NCBI GenBank assembly: GCA_034440555.1
Contig: JAWXCG010000154.1
Span: 23,396-87,395, forward strand
Length of the DNA: 64,000 nucleotides
Direction: 5' to 3'
From: 0-14-3-00-62-12 sp034440555
Lineage (GTDB): Bacteria > Pseudomonadota > Gammaproteobacteria > Xanthomonadales > Ahniellaceae
Part shown: positions 42,847 to 52,181 of the stretch, in pieces
How positions within the stretch are numbered: position 1 is the first letter of the stretch
How the letters are laid out: each line of letters opens with the position of its first letter
The notes under the pieces: generated by a model
What the model saw: only the letters and a program-made list of their open reading frames with translations
The model's database searches: none
Told to the model about the DNA's origin: nothing
Made by a program: the position numbers and the translations under genes

Positions 42847-43443
42847 GTGCAGATTTCTACAGTCTGCTCCGACGCAGTGCTCGCACTTGCATCCATCGGG
42901 TCTGCTTGGCAATTGTGGCGTGGTCGGCAGACCGGTGCAGCGCTTTGCATGGCGCTGATTGCGCTCGCTGCAACGCTGGGTTTGCTGCGCTTCGCCGGAG
43001 TTTCAGCGCTGGTCGAATGGCACGGACAAGCCAGTCGTATTGCCGCGCTGCTGGCGTTTCCGCTGTTCTGCTGGATCTTGTGGCGCACGCAGCAGCGGCA
43101 TGCAGTTCCACGTGCGTGGGAGATCATCGCACCGGCGTTCGTGCTTGGCCTGCTGGCGTTGTGGCCAGGTGTGGACCGTTACACCACCCTGATCGGAGCC
43201 ACGGGTCTGGCGGCGGCCCTGGTCGCCGCACTGGCGTCCGTGCGCAGCGATCGAATCGCATTTCTGATGATTGCGTGGGCAATCGCACTGTACGCAGCAG
43301 CCGGCCTCTGGGTCGGCAGCGTCGGGCACATCGGCCCAATGCTTCGCGTCGACGTTTATCACTATCTGCTCGCCGCGGCCAATCCGCTGCTGGCGCTGGC
43401 GCTGCTGCGCCTAACGCAACACCAGACCCCGGCGCTGCAGTAG
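42847..43443 (+). CDS. Multipass membrane protein of unknown function
   Basis: A 198-residue, strongly hydrophobic protein with about six transmembrane helices (for example LCMALIALAATLGLLRFAGV, IAALLAFPLFCWILW, ALVAALASV). I do not recognise a family. The start is GTG at 42847, which overlaps nothing and lies one base after the desaturase stop, so translation is coupled. The hydrophobic pattern with conserved polar residues (HGQASR, HYLLAAANP) suggests a small enzyme or carrier partner of the upstream desaturase-like protein. This is inference from position only. Confidence 0.75.
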   Translation: MQISTVCSDAVLALASIGSAWQLWRGRQTGAALCMALIALAATLGLLRFAGVSALVEWHGQASRIAALLAFPLFCWILWRTQQRHAVPRAWEIIAPAFVLGLLALWPGVDRYTTLIGATGLAAALVAALASVRSDRIAFLMIAWAIALYAAAGLWVGSVGHIGPMLRVDVYHYLLAAANPLLALALLRLTQHQTPALQ

Positions 43444-43534
43444 CCCCGGCAACGATTACAATGCCCGGCTCGCCAGCCTGAAACTCCTGGCAGACCGTGC
43501 GGTCGAAGCGTATTCCCATTGCATTGGAGTCTTG

Positions 43535-44587
43535 ATGAAAACCTGGCTGGTTACCGGCGGTGCCGGATTCATTGGTGGCAATTTCGTACTGGAGCACGCT
43601 GGTGCGGTCGCGCGCATCGTCAATCTGGATGCGTTGACCTACGCCGGAAATCTGGACACGCTTAAAACGCTGCAAGGCCACAGCGCACATCGTTTTGTGC
43701 ACGGCGACATCGGTGACCGTGAATTGTTGGCGGCCCTGCTCGCCGAGCATCGCCCTGACGCCATCGTCAACTTTGCTGCAGAGAGTCATGTCGACCGCTC
43801 GATCGATGGTCCGGCCGCGTTTGTGCAAACCAATGTCGTTGGCACGCTTTCGCTGCTTGAAGCAACGCTTGGCTACTGGCGCGCGCTCGACGATGAGGCC
43901 AAAGCCAGCTTTCGCTTTCTGCATGTGTCGACCGATGAGGTCTATGGTTCACTTGGCAACAGCGGAAAATTCACCGAAAGCACGCCCTACGCGCCGAACT
44001 CGCCCTACTCCGCCAGCAAAGCTGCCAGCGACCATCTGGTGCGCGCCTTCCACCACACCTATGGACTGCCGACGCTGACAACCAACTGCTCGAACAACTA
44101 TGGGCCTTATCAGTTTCCGGAGAAGCTGGTTCCGCTGATGATCCAGAAAGCGCTGAGCAACCATCCGCTGCCGGTCTATGGCGATGGCCGCAACGTGCGC
44201 GATTGGCTCTACGTCGGCGACCACTGCGCGGCGATCCGTGCCGTGCTTGAACGCGGTCGCGCCGGAGAGGTCTACAACATCGGTGGCGACGCCGAGCGCG
44301 AGAATATCCACGTCGTGCGTTCGATCGTCGAGTTGATCGATGAACGCCGCCCGCGCGCCGATGGCAGCTCGCGCGAGGCGCTGATCAGCTACGTCAAGGA
44401 CCGCCCCGGACACGACCGCCGCTACGCCATCGACGCCAGCAAGATTCAGCGCGAACTGGGCTGGAAGCCAGCCGAAACCTTTGAGAGTGGACTGGCGCGG
44501 ACGGTCGACTGGTATCTGGCCAATCAGCTCTGGTGTGATCGCATTGGCGATGGCTCGTATCGCGGCGAACGACTCGGCCATTTGTAA
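43535..44587 (+). CDS. rfbB: dTDP-glucose 4,6-dehydratase RfbB (RmlB)
   Basis: A 350-residue short-chain dehydrogenase/epimerase, second step of dTDP-L-rhamnose synthesis. NAD motif GGAGFIGGNFV at the start, FAAESHVDRSIDGPAAFVQTNVVGT, HVSTDEVYG, catalytic YSASKAASDHLV, TNCSNNYGPYQFPEKLVPLMI and RDWLYVGDHC are all present. ATG at 43535 follows GGAG. First of the rfbBACD group, with a 117-base gap to rfbA. Confidence 0.97.
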   Translation: MKTWLVTGGAGFIGGNFVLEHAGAVARIVNLDALTYAGNLDTLKTLQGHSAHRFVHGDIGDRELLAALLAEHRPDAIVNFAAESHVDRSIDGPAAFVQTNVVGTLSLLEATLGYWRALDDEAKASFRFLHVSTDEVYGSLGNSGKFTESTPYAPNSPYSASKAASDHLVRAFHHTYGLPTLTTNCSNNYGPYQFPEKLVPLMIQKALSNHPLPVYGDGRNVRDWLYVGDHCAAIRAVLERGRAGEVYNIGGDAERENIHVVRSIVELIDERRPRADGSSREALISYVKDRPGHDRRYAIDASKIQRELGWKPAETFESGLARTVDWYLANQLWCDRIGDGSYRGERLGHL

Positions 44588-44704
44588 CTGCGGGAATTCC
44601 TTGGCATGTGCTGGATTTTTTGCAATCGTCACATGGCTCAAGCGTATGCAGATCGAACCCCGCATCTACAGTAAACTGCGCGCCGCATACACCGGGACAA
44701 ATGC

Positions 44705-45589
44705 GTGACCACGAAAGGCATACTCCTCGCCGGCGGCGCCGGCACTCGCTTGCATCCCCTGACGCTATCGATCAGCAAGCAATTGCTGCCGGTGTACGAC
44801 AAGCCAATGATCTACTACCCGCTGAGCGTGCTGATGCTGGCTGGCATTCGCGAGGTGCTGATCATCAATACACCGCATGAGCAGGATCTTTTCCGGCGTC
44901 TGCTCGGCGATGGCAGCGCCTGGGGCATGTCGATTTTCTATGCGGCGCAGCCTAGTCCCGATGGACTGGCGCAGGCCTATCAGATCGGCCGCGATTTCAT
45001 CGCGGGCAAGCCGTCTTGTCTGGTGCTGGGTGACAACATTTTCTACGGCCATGGGCTGACCGAGGTATTGCGTCGCGCGGCAATGCAGGACCGTGGCGCC
45101 ACCGTGTTCGGTTACTGGGTGAAGGACCCGGCGCGGTACGGCGTAGCCGAGTTCGATGCCAGTGGCCGGGCGATCGGTCTGGAGGAAAAACCTCTGATCC
45201 CAAAATCGAACTTCGCTGTCACCGGCTTGTACTTCTATGATGGCCGCGCCTGCGATTTCGCCCGCGACCTCAAACCATCGGCGCGCGGTGAATTGGAGAT
45301 CACCGATCTGAATCGGTGTTACCTGAACGAGGGCAGTCTGCGGGTAGAGAAACTTGGCCGCGGTTATGCGTGGCTCGATACTGGCACCCACGAGTCGCTG
45401 CTGCAGGCCGGCAATTTCATCGAGACCATCGAAGCGCGTCAGGGGCTGCGCGTGTGCTGCCCGGAGGAGATTGCTTTTCAGAACCGCTGGATCGACGCCG
45501 AACAACTGTCTCGTATCGCCCAACCGCTGCGCAAGAGCGGTTACGGCGAGTATCTGCTGCGTGTCGCCAGGGGCGAGGGCATGCATTGA
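44705..45589 (+). CDS. rfbA: Glucose-1-phosphate thymidylyltransferase RfbA (RmlA)
   Basis: A 294-residue nucleotidyltransferase that activates glucose-1-phosphate with dTTP, first step to dTDP-rhamnose. It begins TKGILLAGGAGTRLHPLTLSISKQLLPVYDKPM in several pieces, then has PDGLAQAYQIG, VLGDNIFYG, GYWVKDPARYGVAEFD, LEEKPLIPKSNFAVTGLYFYD, ITDLNRCYL and WLDTGTHESLLQAGNFI. The start is GTG at 44705, consistent with the family length. Confidence 0.97.
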   Translation: MTTKGILLAGGAGTRLHPLTLSISKQLLPVYDKPMIYYPLSVLMLAGIREVLIINTPHEQDLFRRLLGDGSAWGMSIFYAAQPSPDGLAQAYQIGRDFIAGKPSCLVLGDNIFYGHGLTEVLRRAAMQDRGATVFGYWVKDPARYGVAEFDASGRAIGLEEKPLIPKSNFAVTGLYFYDGRACDFARDLKPSARGELEITDLNRCYLNEGSLRVEKLGRGYAWLDTGTHESLLQAGNFIETIEARQGLRVCCPEEIAFQNRWIDAEQLSRIAQPLRKSGYGEYLLRVARGEGMH

Positions 45590-45680
45590 GTCGTGCCCGC
45601 AAGCGCTGCAATGACCTGAATCGGCTTACTTGTTTGACTCCACAAGGCGCCTCGCGGCACTGGCAAAATCTGGAAAGTCC

Positions 45681-46262
45681 ATGCGTGTGATCAACACATC
45701 GCTCCCCGAAGTGAAGCTGATCGAGCCCCAGGTTTTTGGCGACGATCGTGGCTTCTTTTTTGAAAGCTGGAACGACCTGCGCTACACCGAAGCCGGGATC
45801 AAGTTTCCGGTCGTGCAAGTAAATGTTTCGCGCTCCGCATACGGCGTATTGCGCGGACTGCACTATCAGTGGCCGAATCCGCAAGGCAAACTGGTCAGCG
45901 TGCTTGAAGGCGAAGTGTTCGATGTGGCGGTGGATATTCGTCGCGGTTCGCCCACGTTTGGCAACTCAACTGCAGCTGTCCTTTCCGCCAGCAACAAGCG
46001 TCAGTTATGGATTCCCGAAGGCTTCGCGCACGGCTTCGTGGTCACCAGCGAGACGGCGTTGTTTCACTATCTATGCACGGCGCCCTATGACCACGCCGGT
46101 GACGCCAATCTACGTTGGGACGATCCCGCCCTGAGCATCGATTGGCCAATCCGTGCGCCATCGCTTTCGGTCAAAGACGCGCGTGCGCCGCTGCTGGCAG
46201 AAATCACCACAGAACGACTGCCAGCGTATCCAGCTCAGCTATCCGGAAGTTCTGAAGTATGA
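45681..46262 (+). CDS. rfbC: dTDP-4-dehydrorhamnose 3,5-epimerase RfbC (RmlC)
   Basis: A 193-residue cupin-fold epimerase. Signatures are PQVFGDDRGFFFESWN, VNVSRSAYGVLRGLHYQWPNPQGKLVSVLEGEV in parts, AVDIRRGSPTFG and IPEGFAHGFVVTSETALFHYLCT, with catalytic His in RGLHYQ and Tyr in the YLCT region. The start at 45681 fits the family; the longer frame is not needed. It overlaps rfbD by four bases (ATGA). Confidence 0.97.
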   Translation: MRVINTSLPEVKLIEPQVFGDDRGFFFESWNDLRYTEAGIKFPVVQVNVSRSAYGVLRGLHYQWPNPQGKLVSVLEGEVFDVAVDIRRGSPTFGNSTAAVLSASNKRQLWIPEGFAHGFVVTSETALFHYLCTAPYDHAGDANLRWDDPALSIDWPIRAPSLSVKDARAPLLAEITTERLPAYPAQLSGSSEV

Positions 46263-47200
46263 AAATGCTGCTGCTCGGCGCCGACGGCCAGGTCGGATTC
46301 GCACTGCAATCGGCGTTATCCGCGCTCGGCGTAGTCGCCGCGACCACACGCAAAGGCGTGGACAGTGGCGGATTCGCCTGTCTGCAGGCAGACCTTTCCA
46401 ACTTTGACTCGCTGCGCGAACTGATCCTTGCCGAACGCTCCGACTGGATCGTTAACGCCGCTGCCTACACTGCGGTGGACCGGGCAGAAGCCGAGCCCGA
46501 CTTGGCCATGCGCATCAATGCCCAAGCTGTATCGGTCATTGCTGAGGCAGCGCGATCGATCGATGCGCGCGTGATCCACTATTCCACCGACTACGTGTTT
46601 CCCGGTGATGGCCGCATACCCTGGGCCGAGGACAATCGTACCGCGCCGCTTGGTGCCTACGGACACAGCAAACTCGCCGGGGAGCGGGCGCTGCGCGACA
46701 GTGGCGCGGCACATCTGATTCTGCGCACCGCGTGGGTATACGGTCCGCGCGGTAACAATTTTCTGCGTACGATGCTGCGCCTGGCTGGTGAGCGCGCGCG
46801 GTTGAGCGTTGTCGCCGACCAGTTCGGCACACCTACCACCGCCGTGCTCATTGCCCAGGTCACCGCACAGTTGATTGTCACCCTGCGCCAAGCGACGTCC
46901 GATGATCCGCGATTTGGCACCTATCACCTGACCGCGTCGGAACACACCAGCTGGTACGAATTTGCCAACGAAATTTTCGATCTTGCCCATACTGCAAATT
47001 TAATCGCGCGACGACCCGAAGTCAGCGCCATCACCAGCGCTGAACTCAAAACCCCAGCGCAGCGGCCGGCGTGGTCAGTGCTGGACACGCACAAGCTGCG
47101 GTCCACGTTTGACGTGTTCCTGCCACACTGGCGACAGGGACTGCAATCAACCCTCTGTGCGATCGCCGATGAGCGCACGCGCTGGCCCCAGCAATCCTGA
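46259..47200 (+). CDS. rfbD: dTDP-4-dehydrorhamnose reductase RfbD (RmlD)
   Basis: A 313-residue NAD(P)H-dependent reductase completing dTDP-L-rhamnose. It shows LLGADGQVGFALQSAL at the start, IVNAAAYTAVDRAEAEPDLAMRINAQA, IHYSTDYVFPGDG, YGHSKLAGERAL (catalytic YxxxK), LRTAWVYGPRGNNFLRTMLR and VVADQFGTPTTA. Coupled to rfbC by overlap and separated from the next gene by 8 bases. Confidence 0.96.
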   Translation: MKMLLLGADGQVGFALQSALSALGVVAATTRKGVDSGGFACLQADLSNFDSLRELILAERSDWIVNAAAYTAVDRAEAEPDLAMRINAQAVSVIAEAARSIDARVIHYSTDYVFPGDGRIPWAEDNRTAPLGAYGHSKLAGERALRDSGAAHLILRTAWVYGPRGNNFLRTMLRLAGERARLSVVADQFGTPTTAVLIAQVTAQLIVTLRQATSDDPRFGTYHLTASEHTSWYEFANEIFDLAHTANLIARRPEVSAITSAELKTPAQRPAWSVLDTHKLRSTFDVFLPHWRQGLQSTLCAIADERTRWPQQS

Positions 47201-47208
47201 GCGCACCC

Positions 47209-48636
47209 ATGTCGATGCTGATTCCCGTCATTCTTTCCGGTGGTGCTGGCACACGGCTGTGGCCGGTATCGCGACGCCTGTTTCCGAAACCGTTCATGGC
47301 GCTGCCCGACGGCGAGACACTGATCGAGAAAACGGCCAAACGTGCGCTGGCGGTTGCGTCCCCCGATGCACCAATCTATACCGTGACCAGTCGCGACTAC
47401 AGTTTTATCACTCGCGACGCGTACGCGCAGATTCCCGGCTTCGACGCGTCCAGGCAGCGATTTCTGCTCGAACCGGTGGCGCGCAATACGGCGCCCGCGG
47501 TGCTGGCTGCAGCACTGGCGATCCAGCGCGCGCACGGCGACGACGCGCTGATGTTGGTGCTTGCGGCTGATCACCTGATCAGCAACATCAGCGCGTTCCA
47601 GCTGGCAGTGACACACGCCGCCGAGCTTGCTGCTTCCGGCAAACTGACCACCTTTGGCGTGCTACCGACGCAGCCCGAGACCGGCTACGGATACATCGAG
47701 CGTGGGGCGGCACTCGGCGCGCACGCCTTTGATATCGCGCGCTTTGTCGAAAAGCCCGATCTCACGACGGCCGAGCATTACCTCGCCTCTGGAAATTTCT
47801 ACTGGAACTCCGGCATGTTCTGCTTCCGTGTCGGCAGCCTGCTCGCCGCGGCTGAAGCGGTGTGCGCCGATGTGCTCGATGCCACGCGCACTTGCCTTGA
47901 GCACAGCGGCACCGGGAATAGCATTGTGTTGTCACCAGAACACTTTGCTCTGGTGCCGTCAATTTCGATTGACTATGCCGTCATGGAGCGCGCCAGTGCG
48001 CGCGCTGTTGTGCCCGCGCCCTTCGACTGGAGCGATATCGGTTCATGGACCACGCTCAGTGATCTGGTGACGCCCGACGAAGCCGGCAACCGCACTCTTG
48101 GCAGCGCGGTCCTGGTCGGCGCCGAACGCACCTATGTTCAAGCCGGAAAACGCATGATCGCGGTCATCGGCGTAAAGGACCTGATGATCATCGACACCGA
48201 GGACGCATTGTTGATTGCGCATCGTGATCAGGCGCAGCAGGTCAAGCAGGTCGTTGATGCGTTGAAGCGTGAGGGGCATGATTCCACTGAACTGCACACC
48301 ACCGTGCATCGCCCCTGGGGCAGCTACACAGTTCTGGAGGATGCACCGGACTGCAAGGTGAAACGACTCGTCGTCAAACCCGGGCATGTGCTGTCGTTGC
48401 AATTGCATCACCGTCGCAGCGAACACTGGACGGTGGTGCGTGGCACTGCCAGGGTCCGCATCGGTGATGACGAATTGCTGTTGCATCGCAATGAGTCGGT
48501 GTACATCCCGATGGAAACCTTGCACCGTCTGGAAAACCCGACCAACGAAGACATCGCACTGATCGAAGTGCAGTGCGGCGATTACTTTGGTGAGGACGAT
48601 ATCGTTCGGTATGAAGACCGTTACGGGCGCAGCTGA
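47209..48636 (+). CDS. manC: Mannose-1-phosphate guanylyltransferase / mannose-6-phosphate isomerase
   Basis: A 475-residue bifunctional type II enzyme (XanB/AlgA type). The N-terminal guanylyltransferase has PVILSGGAGTRLWPVSRRLFPKPFM, LEPVARNTAPAVLAAALA, LAADHLI, TGYGYIERG, FVEKPDL and NSGMFCF. The C-terminal cupin isomerase domain has HRPWGSYTVLED, VKRLVVKPGHVLSLQLHHRRSEHWTVVRGTA in pieces, and IPMETLHRLENP. It makes GDP-mannose for O-antigen or exopolysaccharide. Close spacing to rfbD implies one transcript with the rhamnose genes, as in Xanthomonas. Confidence 0.96.
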   Translation: MSMLIPVILSGGAGTRLWPVSRRLFPKPFMALPDGETLIEKTAKRALAVASPDAPIYTVTSRDYSFITRDAYAQIPGFDASRQRFLLEPVARNTAPAVLAAALAIQRAHGDDALMLVLAADHLISNISAFQLAVTHAAELAASGKLTTFGVLPTQPETGYGYIERGAALGAHAFDIARFVEKPDLTTAEHYLASGNFYWNSGMFCFRVGSLLAAAEAVCADVLDATRTCLEHSGTGNSIVLSPEHFALVPSISIDYAVMERASARAVVPAPFDWSDIGSWTTLSDLVTPDEAGNRTLGSAVLVGAERTYVQAGKRMIAVIGVKDLMIIDTEDALLIAHRDQAQQVKQVVDALKREGHDSTELHTTVHRPWGSYTVLEDAPDCKVKRLVVKPGHVLSLQLHHRRSEHWTVVRGTARVRIGDDELLLHRNESVYIPMETLHRLENPTNEDIALIEVQCGDYFGEDDIVRYEDRYGRS

Positions 48637-48737
48637 CCACGCGCGAGCCTGTGGTCAATCGCCCGCGGTGGGAATGGCTGGAACAGCTTCCACGTTCGCT
48701 GACACTTTCTGGACAGACCCTTTCTGGAGTGATTCGA

Positions 48738-50009
48738 ATGCTTAGATTTATCCCGCTGCCCATCGCCTTCGCGTTCGCCCTGCTTCCGACCTGCACCTGG
48801 GCATTGAAGGTCACGCCCCTGCCACTGCCGATTGCGGACAATGTTGCGCAACCTTCAGTGGCCTCAGATGCCAACGGCGGCTTTGTCGTGACCTGGCAGC
48901 AACGCCTGGAATCCGGGGCCTCGCTGCACTTTGCACAGCTCGATGCAGCAGGCACGATACAGCGCCAAGGTCGCATTGCGCGTAGCCAGCCCGATCAGAC
49001 CTGGTTCGTCAATTGGGCTGATTTCCCTTCACTGGTGGTGCTCGACAACGGCGATTGGGTAACGTTTTGGTTGCAGAAACGAAGCCAGGGAACCTACGCA
49101 TACGACATTCATCTCACACGTTCCGTGGATCGCGGGCGCAACTGGAGCGATTCAATTCTGCCGCATCGCGACGCGACCGCCAGCGAGCATGGTTTCGTTT
49201 CGCTCGTGGCGGCGGGCGCTGACCGCGTGCTCGCCATCTGGCTCGATGGGCGCAACACAGGCGCCGCCACGTCGGGTGATGCCCACGACCACGACCATGG
49301 CCAGGGCGCGGGTGCAATGACGCTGCGCAGCGCGATTATCGATCGCGAGGGCACGATCAGCGACGAAGCTGAAATCGACGCCCGCACCTGCGACTGTTGC
49401 AGCACTGACGCTGCCCGCATTGGCAACACGACGATGCTGATCTATCGCGATCGCAGCATGGATGAGATCCGCGACATGAACTTCAGCCTGCGTGATCGCC
49501 AGGGGAAGTGGAGTGCTCCGCACGCGGTACACGCCGACAACTGGAAAATCGGCGGCTGCCCGGTCAACGGACCCGCCCTGGCAGTGAACGATGATCACGC
49601 CCTCGCGATCTGGACGACCATGCAAGGTGATGTGCTGTCGGTACGCTCGGCGATCGGCAATCGCAACGGATTCGGCCGAATGATCGAACTCGAGCGTGGC
49701 GCACGCACCTTGGGGCGCGTCGATGCGACACCCTGGGGTAAGAACAAATTTCTGGTCAGCTGGGTCAGTGGCGACAGCATGACGAGCGCAGCAGAAACGA
49801 ACACGCCGAGTACTGAAACCACCAGCATCCGGCTCAATGTGCTCGACAGCCGTCTGAAATCCGTAGCGCGCGCGATCATCGCCACGCTGCCCAAAGGCGC
49901 CAATCCGGGCATGCCGCGAATCGCCACATCGGCGACGGCGGCTATCGCGGTGTGGACCGAATCAAAGGCCGGGACTGCAACGTCACGGGCTGTGTTGATT
50001 CGGCCTTAG
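48738..50009 (+). CDS. Exported sialidase-fold (BNR) protein with CDCC motif
   Basis: A 423-residue exported beta-propeller protein from the ATG at 48738 (GGAG upstream), with signal peptide LRFIPLPIAFAFALLPTCTWA. It is sialidase-like by repeats (SVDRGRNW and others) but shows no arginine triad I can identify. Two features stand out: a histidine/aspartate-rich loop GDAHDHDHGQG (about 170-182) and a cysteine cluster ARTCDCCSTDAAR (about 212-224), followed by IYRDRSMDEIRDM and a further cysteine in IGGCPVNGP. These may bind a metal. It follows manC by 101 bases; the link to sugar biosynthesis is not established. Confidence 0.8.
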   Translation: MLRFIPLPIAFAFALLPTCTWALKVTPLPLPIADNVAQPSVASDANGGFVVTWQQRLESGASLHFAQLDAAGTIQRQGRIARSQPDQTWFVNWADFPSLVVLDNGDWVTFWLQKRSQGTYAYDIHLTRSVDRGRNWSDSILPHRDATASEHGFVSLVAAGADRVLAIWLDGRNTGAATSGDAHDHDHGQGAGAMTLRSAIIDREGTISDEAEIDARTCDCCSTDAARIGNTTMLIYRDRSMDEIRDMNFSLRDRQGKWSAPHAVHADNWKIGGCPVNGPALAVNDDHALAIWTTMQGDVLSVRSAIGNRNGFGRMIELERGARTLGRVDATPWGKNKFLVSWVSGDSMTSAAETNTPSTETTSIRLNVLDSRLKSVARAIIATLPKGANPGMPRIATSATAAIAVWTESKAGTATSRAVLIRP

Positions 50010-50060
50010 GCGTCGGAAAAGCGCCAACCTGTTGTTTGCTGCGCAACAGTTTGCTGCGCA

Positions 50061-51869
50061 TCACTTGACGCCATGCATTGCGCGCTTGAGTACGGGCGAT
50101 GCAATGAATGCAAGCACAGCGAAGGCGATGCCAATCCACATCATCAACCAGAACAGATGTTCGTACTTGGCCGCGGCATCGACCAGGTTCATCGCCTCGC
50201 CTTCCACGACATCAATGGCAGCGATCTTGCCAAACATCGCGGCGAGCGCTTCGGAGAAGGCGGTTGCCAGGAACCAGGTGCCCATCATCAAACTGACCAC
50301 GCGCGGTACCGACAACTGCGTCACCGCACTGAGTCCAACCGGCGACAGACACATCTCGCCCAGCTCCAGAATGAAGTAGGCGGCGACCAGCCACCAGACA
50401 CTGGCCATCTCTGAGCTTGCCCCGACTTGTTGCGCGGCCAAGGCCAATGGCACAAACGCAAGGCCGCCAAACAGCAATCCGATGCTGCTCTTGACCGGTT
50501 TTGATGGATTGGCCCCGAACTTGTCGAGCCAGCCCCAAAGACCGGTGAACGCCGGTGCCAACAACACGATGAACATCGCGCCCAGATAAGTCAGCGAACT
50601 CGCATTCTGTGGAATCACCAGCATGTCGCGCAGCAGAAACACCAACATCACTGCAAACGAACCACCGAATATCCATCGCGGCGTCGCCGAATTCGGATTG
50701 CGCTCCGATAACGATGCAGAAACCATGAACGATATCGGCGCCAACAACAACGAAAAAGTCGACCAGGGCGCATGCCCGAAGAACAGGGGTACGTTGTCCA
50801 TCCAACTCGTCTGCCAAACGATGGCCACTTCCTGGCGTACAAGACTGGGAAAAAGATCTTTGGTCAGCAGGCGATCGGTAAATGTCACCCAGCTGCCGTA
50901 GCTCTGCTCGTACAGGGTAAAAAACACCAGGCACATGAAGATCAGAGACAGCAACGCAACCATGCGCTGACGTTCAACCTTGTCGCATTGGGACAGAGTG
51001 AACCAGATGAACCAGATCAACACGGCGACCATGACCAGGATCATCAGCAGCAATGACAACGGAACATGTTCGCCCAATGAAAACGCGCGATTCGCCACCG
51101 CCCACATCAGTGCGGCGACCGGAATCAATCCAGCAACGGCGCCCAGATAGATCATCCATTCGCGGCTGAGCCCGAGCGCGGTGCGTTCACGCAGCCGCTC
51201 CAGCTGAGGGGGCTCGGCGTGCCCATGCAGGTATTTCTGCCCCCAGAGAAACATGATCAAACCCAGCAGCATGCCGATGCCGGCAGCGCCAAATCCATAT
51301 TGCCATCCGAGCGCTTTTCCGAGATAGCCACACACGATCGAGGCGAACAGCGCGCCCAGATTGATGCCGGCGTAGAACAGTGAAAAACCTGAATCGCGGC
51401 GCGGGTCGTCTTCGCGATAGAGCTTGCCGACAATGGTCGAGATATTGGGCTTGAGGAAACCGACGCCCATGATGATCAGCGCGAGCGACAGGTAGAACAC
51501 CTTGAGCGCAGCTTCGTCGCGCACCACAACGCCTTCGATGGTCCTGGCTGCACTGCCCTCTACGGCCATCCCGAGATGCCCGAGCACCAGCAAAATCGCG
51601 CCGAAGATGACCGCCTTGCGCATACCCAGATAGCGATCGGCCAACAAGCCGCCGATCACCGGAATACAATACACCAGGCCACCGTAGGCACCGATCACGT
51701 CGTAGCCGATGCGGTCACCAAATTTGTGATGCTCGATCAGGAACAGCAGCAACAGCGCCTTCATTCCGTAGAACGAAAAGCGCTCCCACATTTCCGTGAA
51801 AAAGCAGACGTACACGCCCTTGGGATGCCCGAGGAAATCATCGGACACATTGGCAACAGCAGTGTTCAT
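50061..51869 (-). CDS. Proton-dependent oligopeptide transporter (POT/PTR2 family)
   Basis: A 602-residue major facilitator with 14 predicted helices, the bacterial number for POT. The N-terminus shows GVYVCFFTEMWERFSFYGMKALLLLFLIEH, containing the ExxER-like ERFSFYG signature of helix 1, then GYDVIGAYGGLVYCIPVIGGLLADRYLG and GFLKPNISTIVGKLY. It imports di- and tripeptides with protons across the inner membrane. It is convergent with the sialidase-fold gene and preceded upstream by a palindrome-rich region. Confidence 0.93.
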   Translation of the reverse strand: MNTAVANVSDDFLGHPKGVYVCFFTEMWERFSFYGMKALLLLFLIEHHKFGDRIGYDVIGAYGGLVYCIPVIGGLLADRYLGMRKAVIFGAILLVLGHLGMAVEGSAARTIEGVVVRDEAALKVFYLSLALIIMGVGFLKPNISTIVGKLYREDDPRRDSGFSLFYAGINLGALFASIVCGYLGKALGWQYGFGAAGIGMLLGLIMFLWGQKYLHGHAEPPQLERLRERTALGLSREWMIYLGAVAGLIPVAALMWAVANRAFSLGEHVPLSLLLMILVMVAVLIWFIWFTLSQCDKVERQRMVALLSLIFMCLVFFTLYEQSYGSWVTFTDRLLTKDLFPSLVRQEVAIVWQTSWMDNVPLFFGHAPWSTFSLLLAPISFMVSASLSERNPNSATPRWIFGGSFAVMLVFLLRDMLVIPQNASSLTYLGAMFIVLLAPAFTGLWGWLDKFGANPSKPVKSSIGLLFGGLAFVPLALAAQQVGASSEMASVWWLVAAYFILELGEMCLSPVGLSAVTQLSVPRVVSLMMGTWFLATAFSEALAAMFGKIAAIDVVEGEAMNLVDAAAKYEHLFWLMMWIGIAFAVLAFIASPVLKRAMHGVK

Positions 51870-52181
51870 CGGCTAACCCGGATCGGATAAAGTCCCGAGT
51901 ATAGCCTTGCGGGAGATTGGCGCGTCAGCGCTCGGCGCGGACCCACGCCTGCTCTTATCTGCTCGGTGTGGGTCCCGCCCTGTGGTCGGACGCCGTTAGA
52001 CGTCGCGCACAAATAATGTGATCGGATTGCGCCGGATTTTATCCCGCCTGCTCGGCGCCCAAAGGGGCGCGGCGTCGGACCACGCAATCCTTTGGGCAAC
52101 GACGCAGGCGGGTTAAAAGACCAGCAAGAGTGTCACGTTCAAAAGAGGCACATTATTTATGCGCGACGCCTTCGCACACAC
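51870..52181. other. Intergenic region rich in nested inverted repeats
   Basis: About 310 bases between the transporter and the oxidoreductase. Beyond the REP-like pair, inverted arms are 51982-51994 with 52071-52083 (12 of 13), 52005-52020 with 52149-52164 (15 of 16), 52024-52031 with 52083-52090 (perfect 8), 52043-52051 with 52104-52112 (perfect 9), and a 6-bp stem-loop at 52055-52070. Some arms cross rather than nest. It contains no gene I can support. Confidence 0.5.
51928..51991. repeat. REP-like palindrome pair, family C
   Basis: A partial copy on the minus strand (51928-51946, ending CGCGGACCCAC) faces a plus-strand copy (51968-51991, beginning GTGGGTCC and ending GTGGTCGGAC). The same family recurs at 58111-58240 and 59933-60010. 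Confidence 0.55.
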
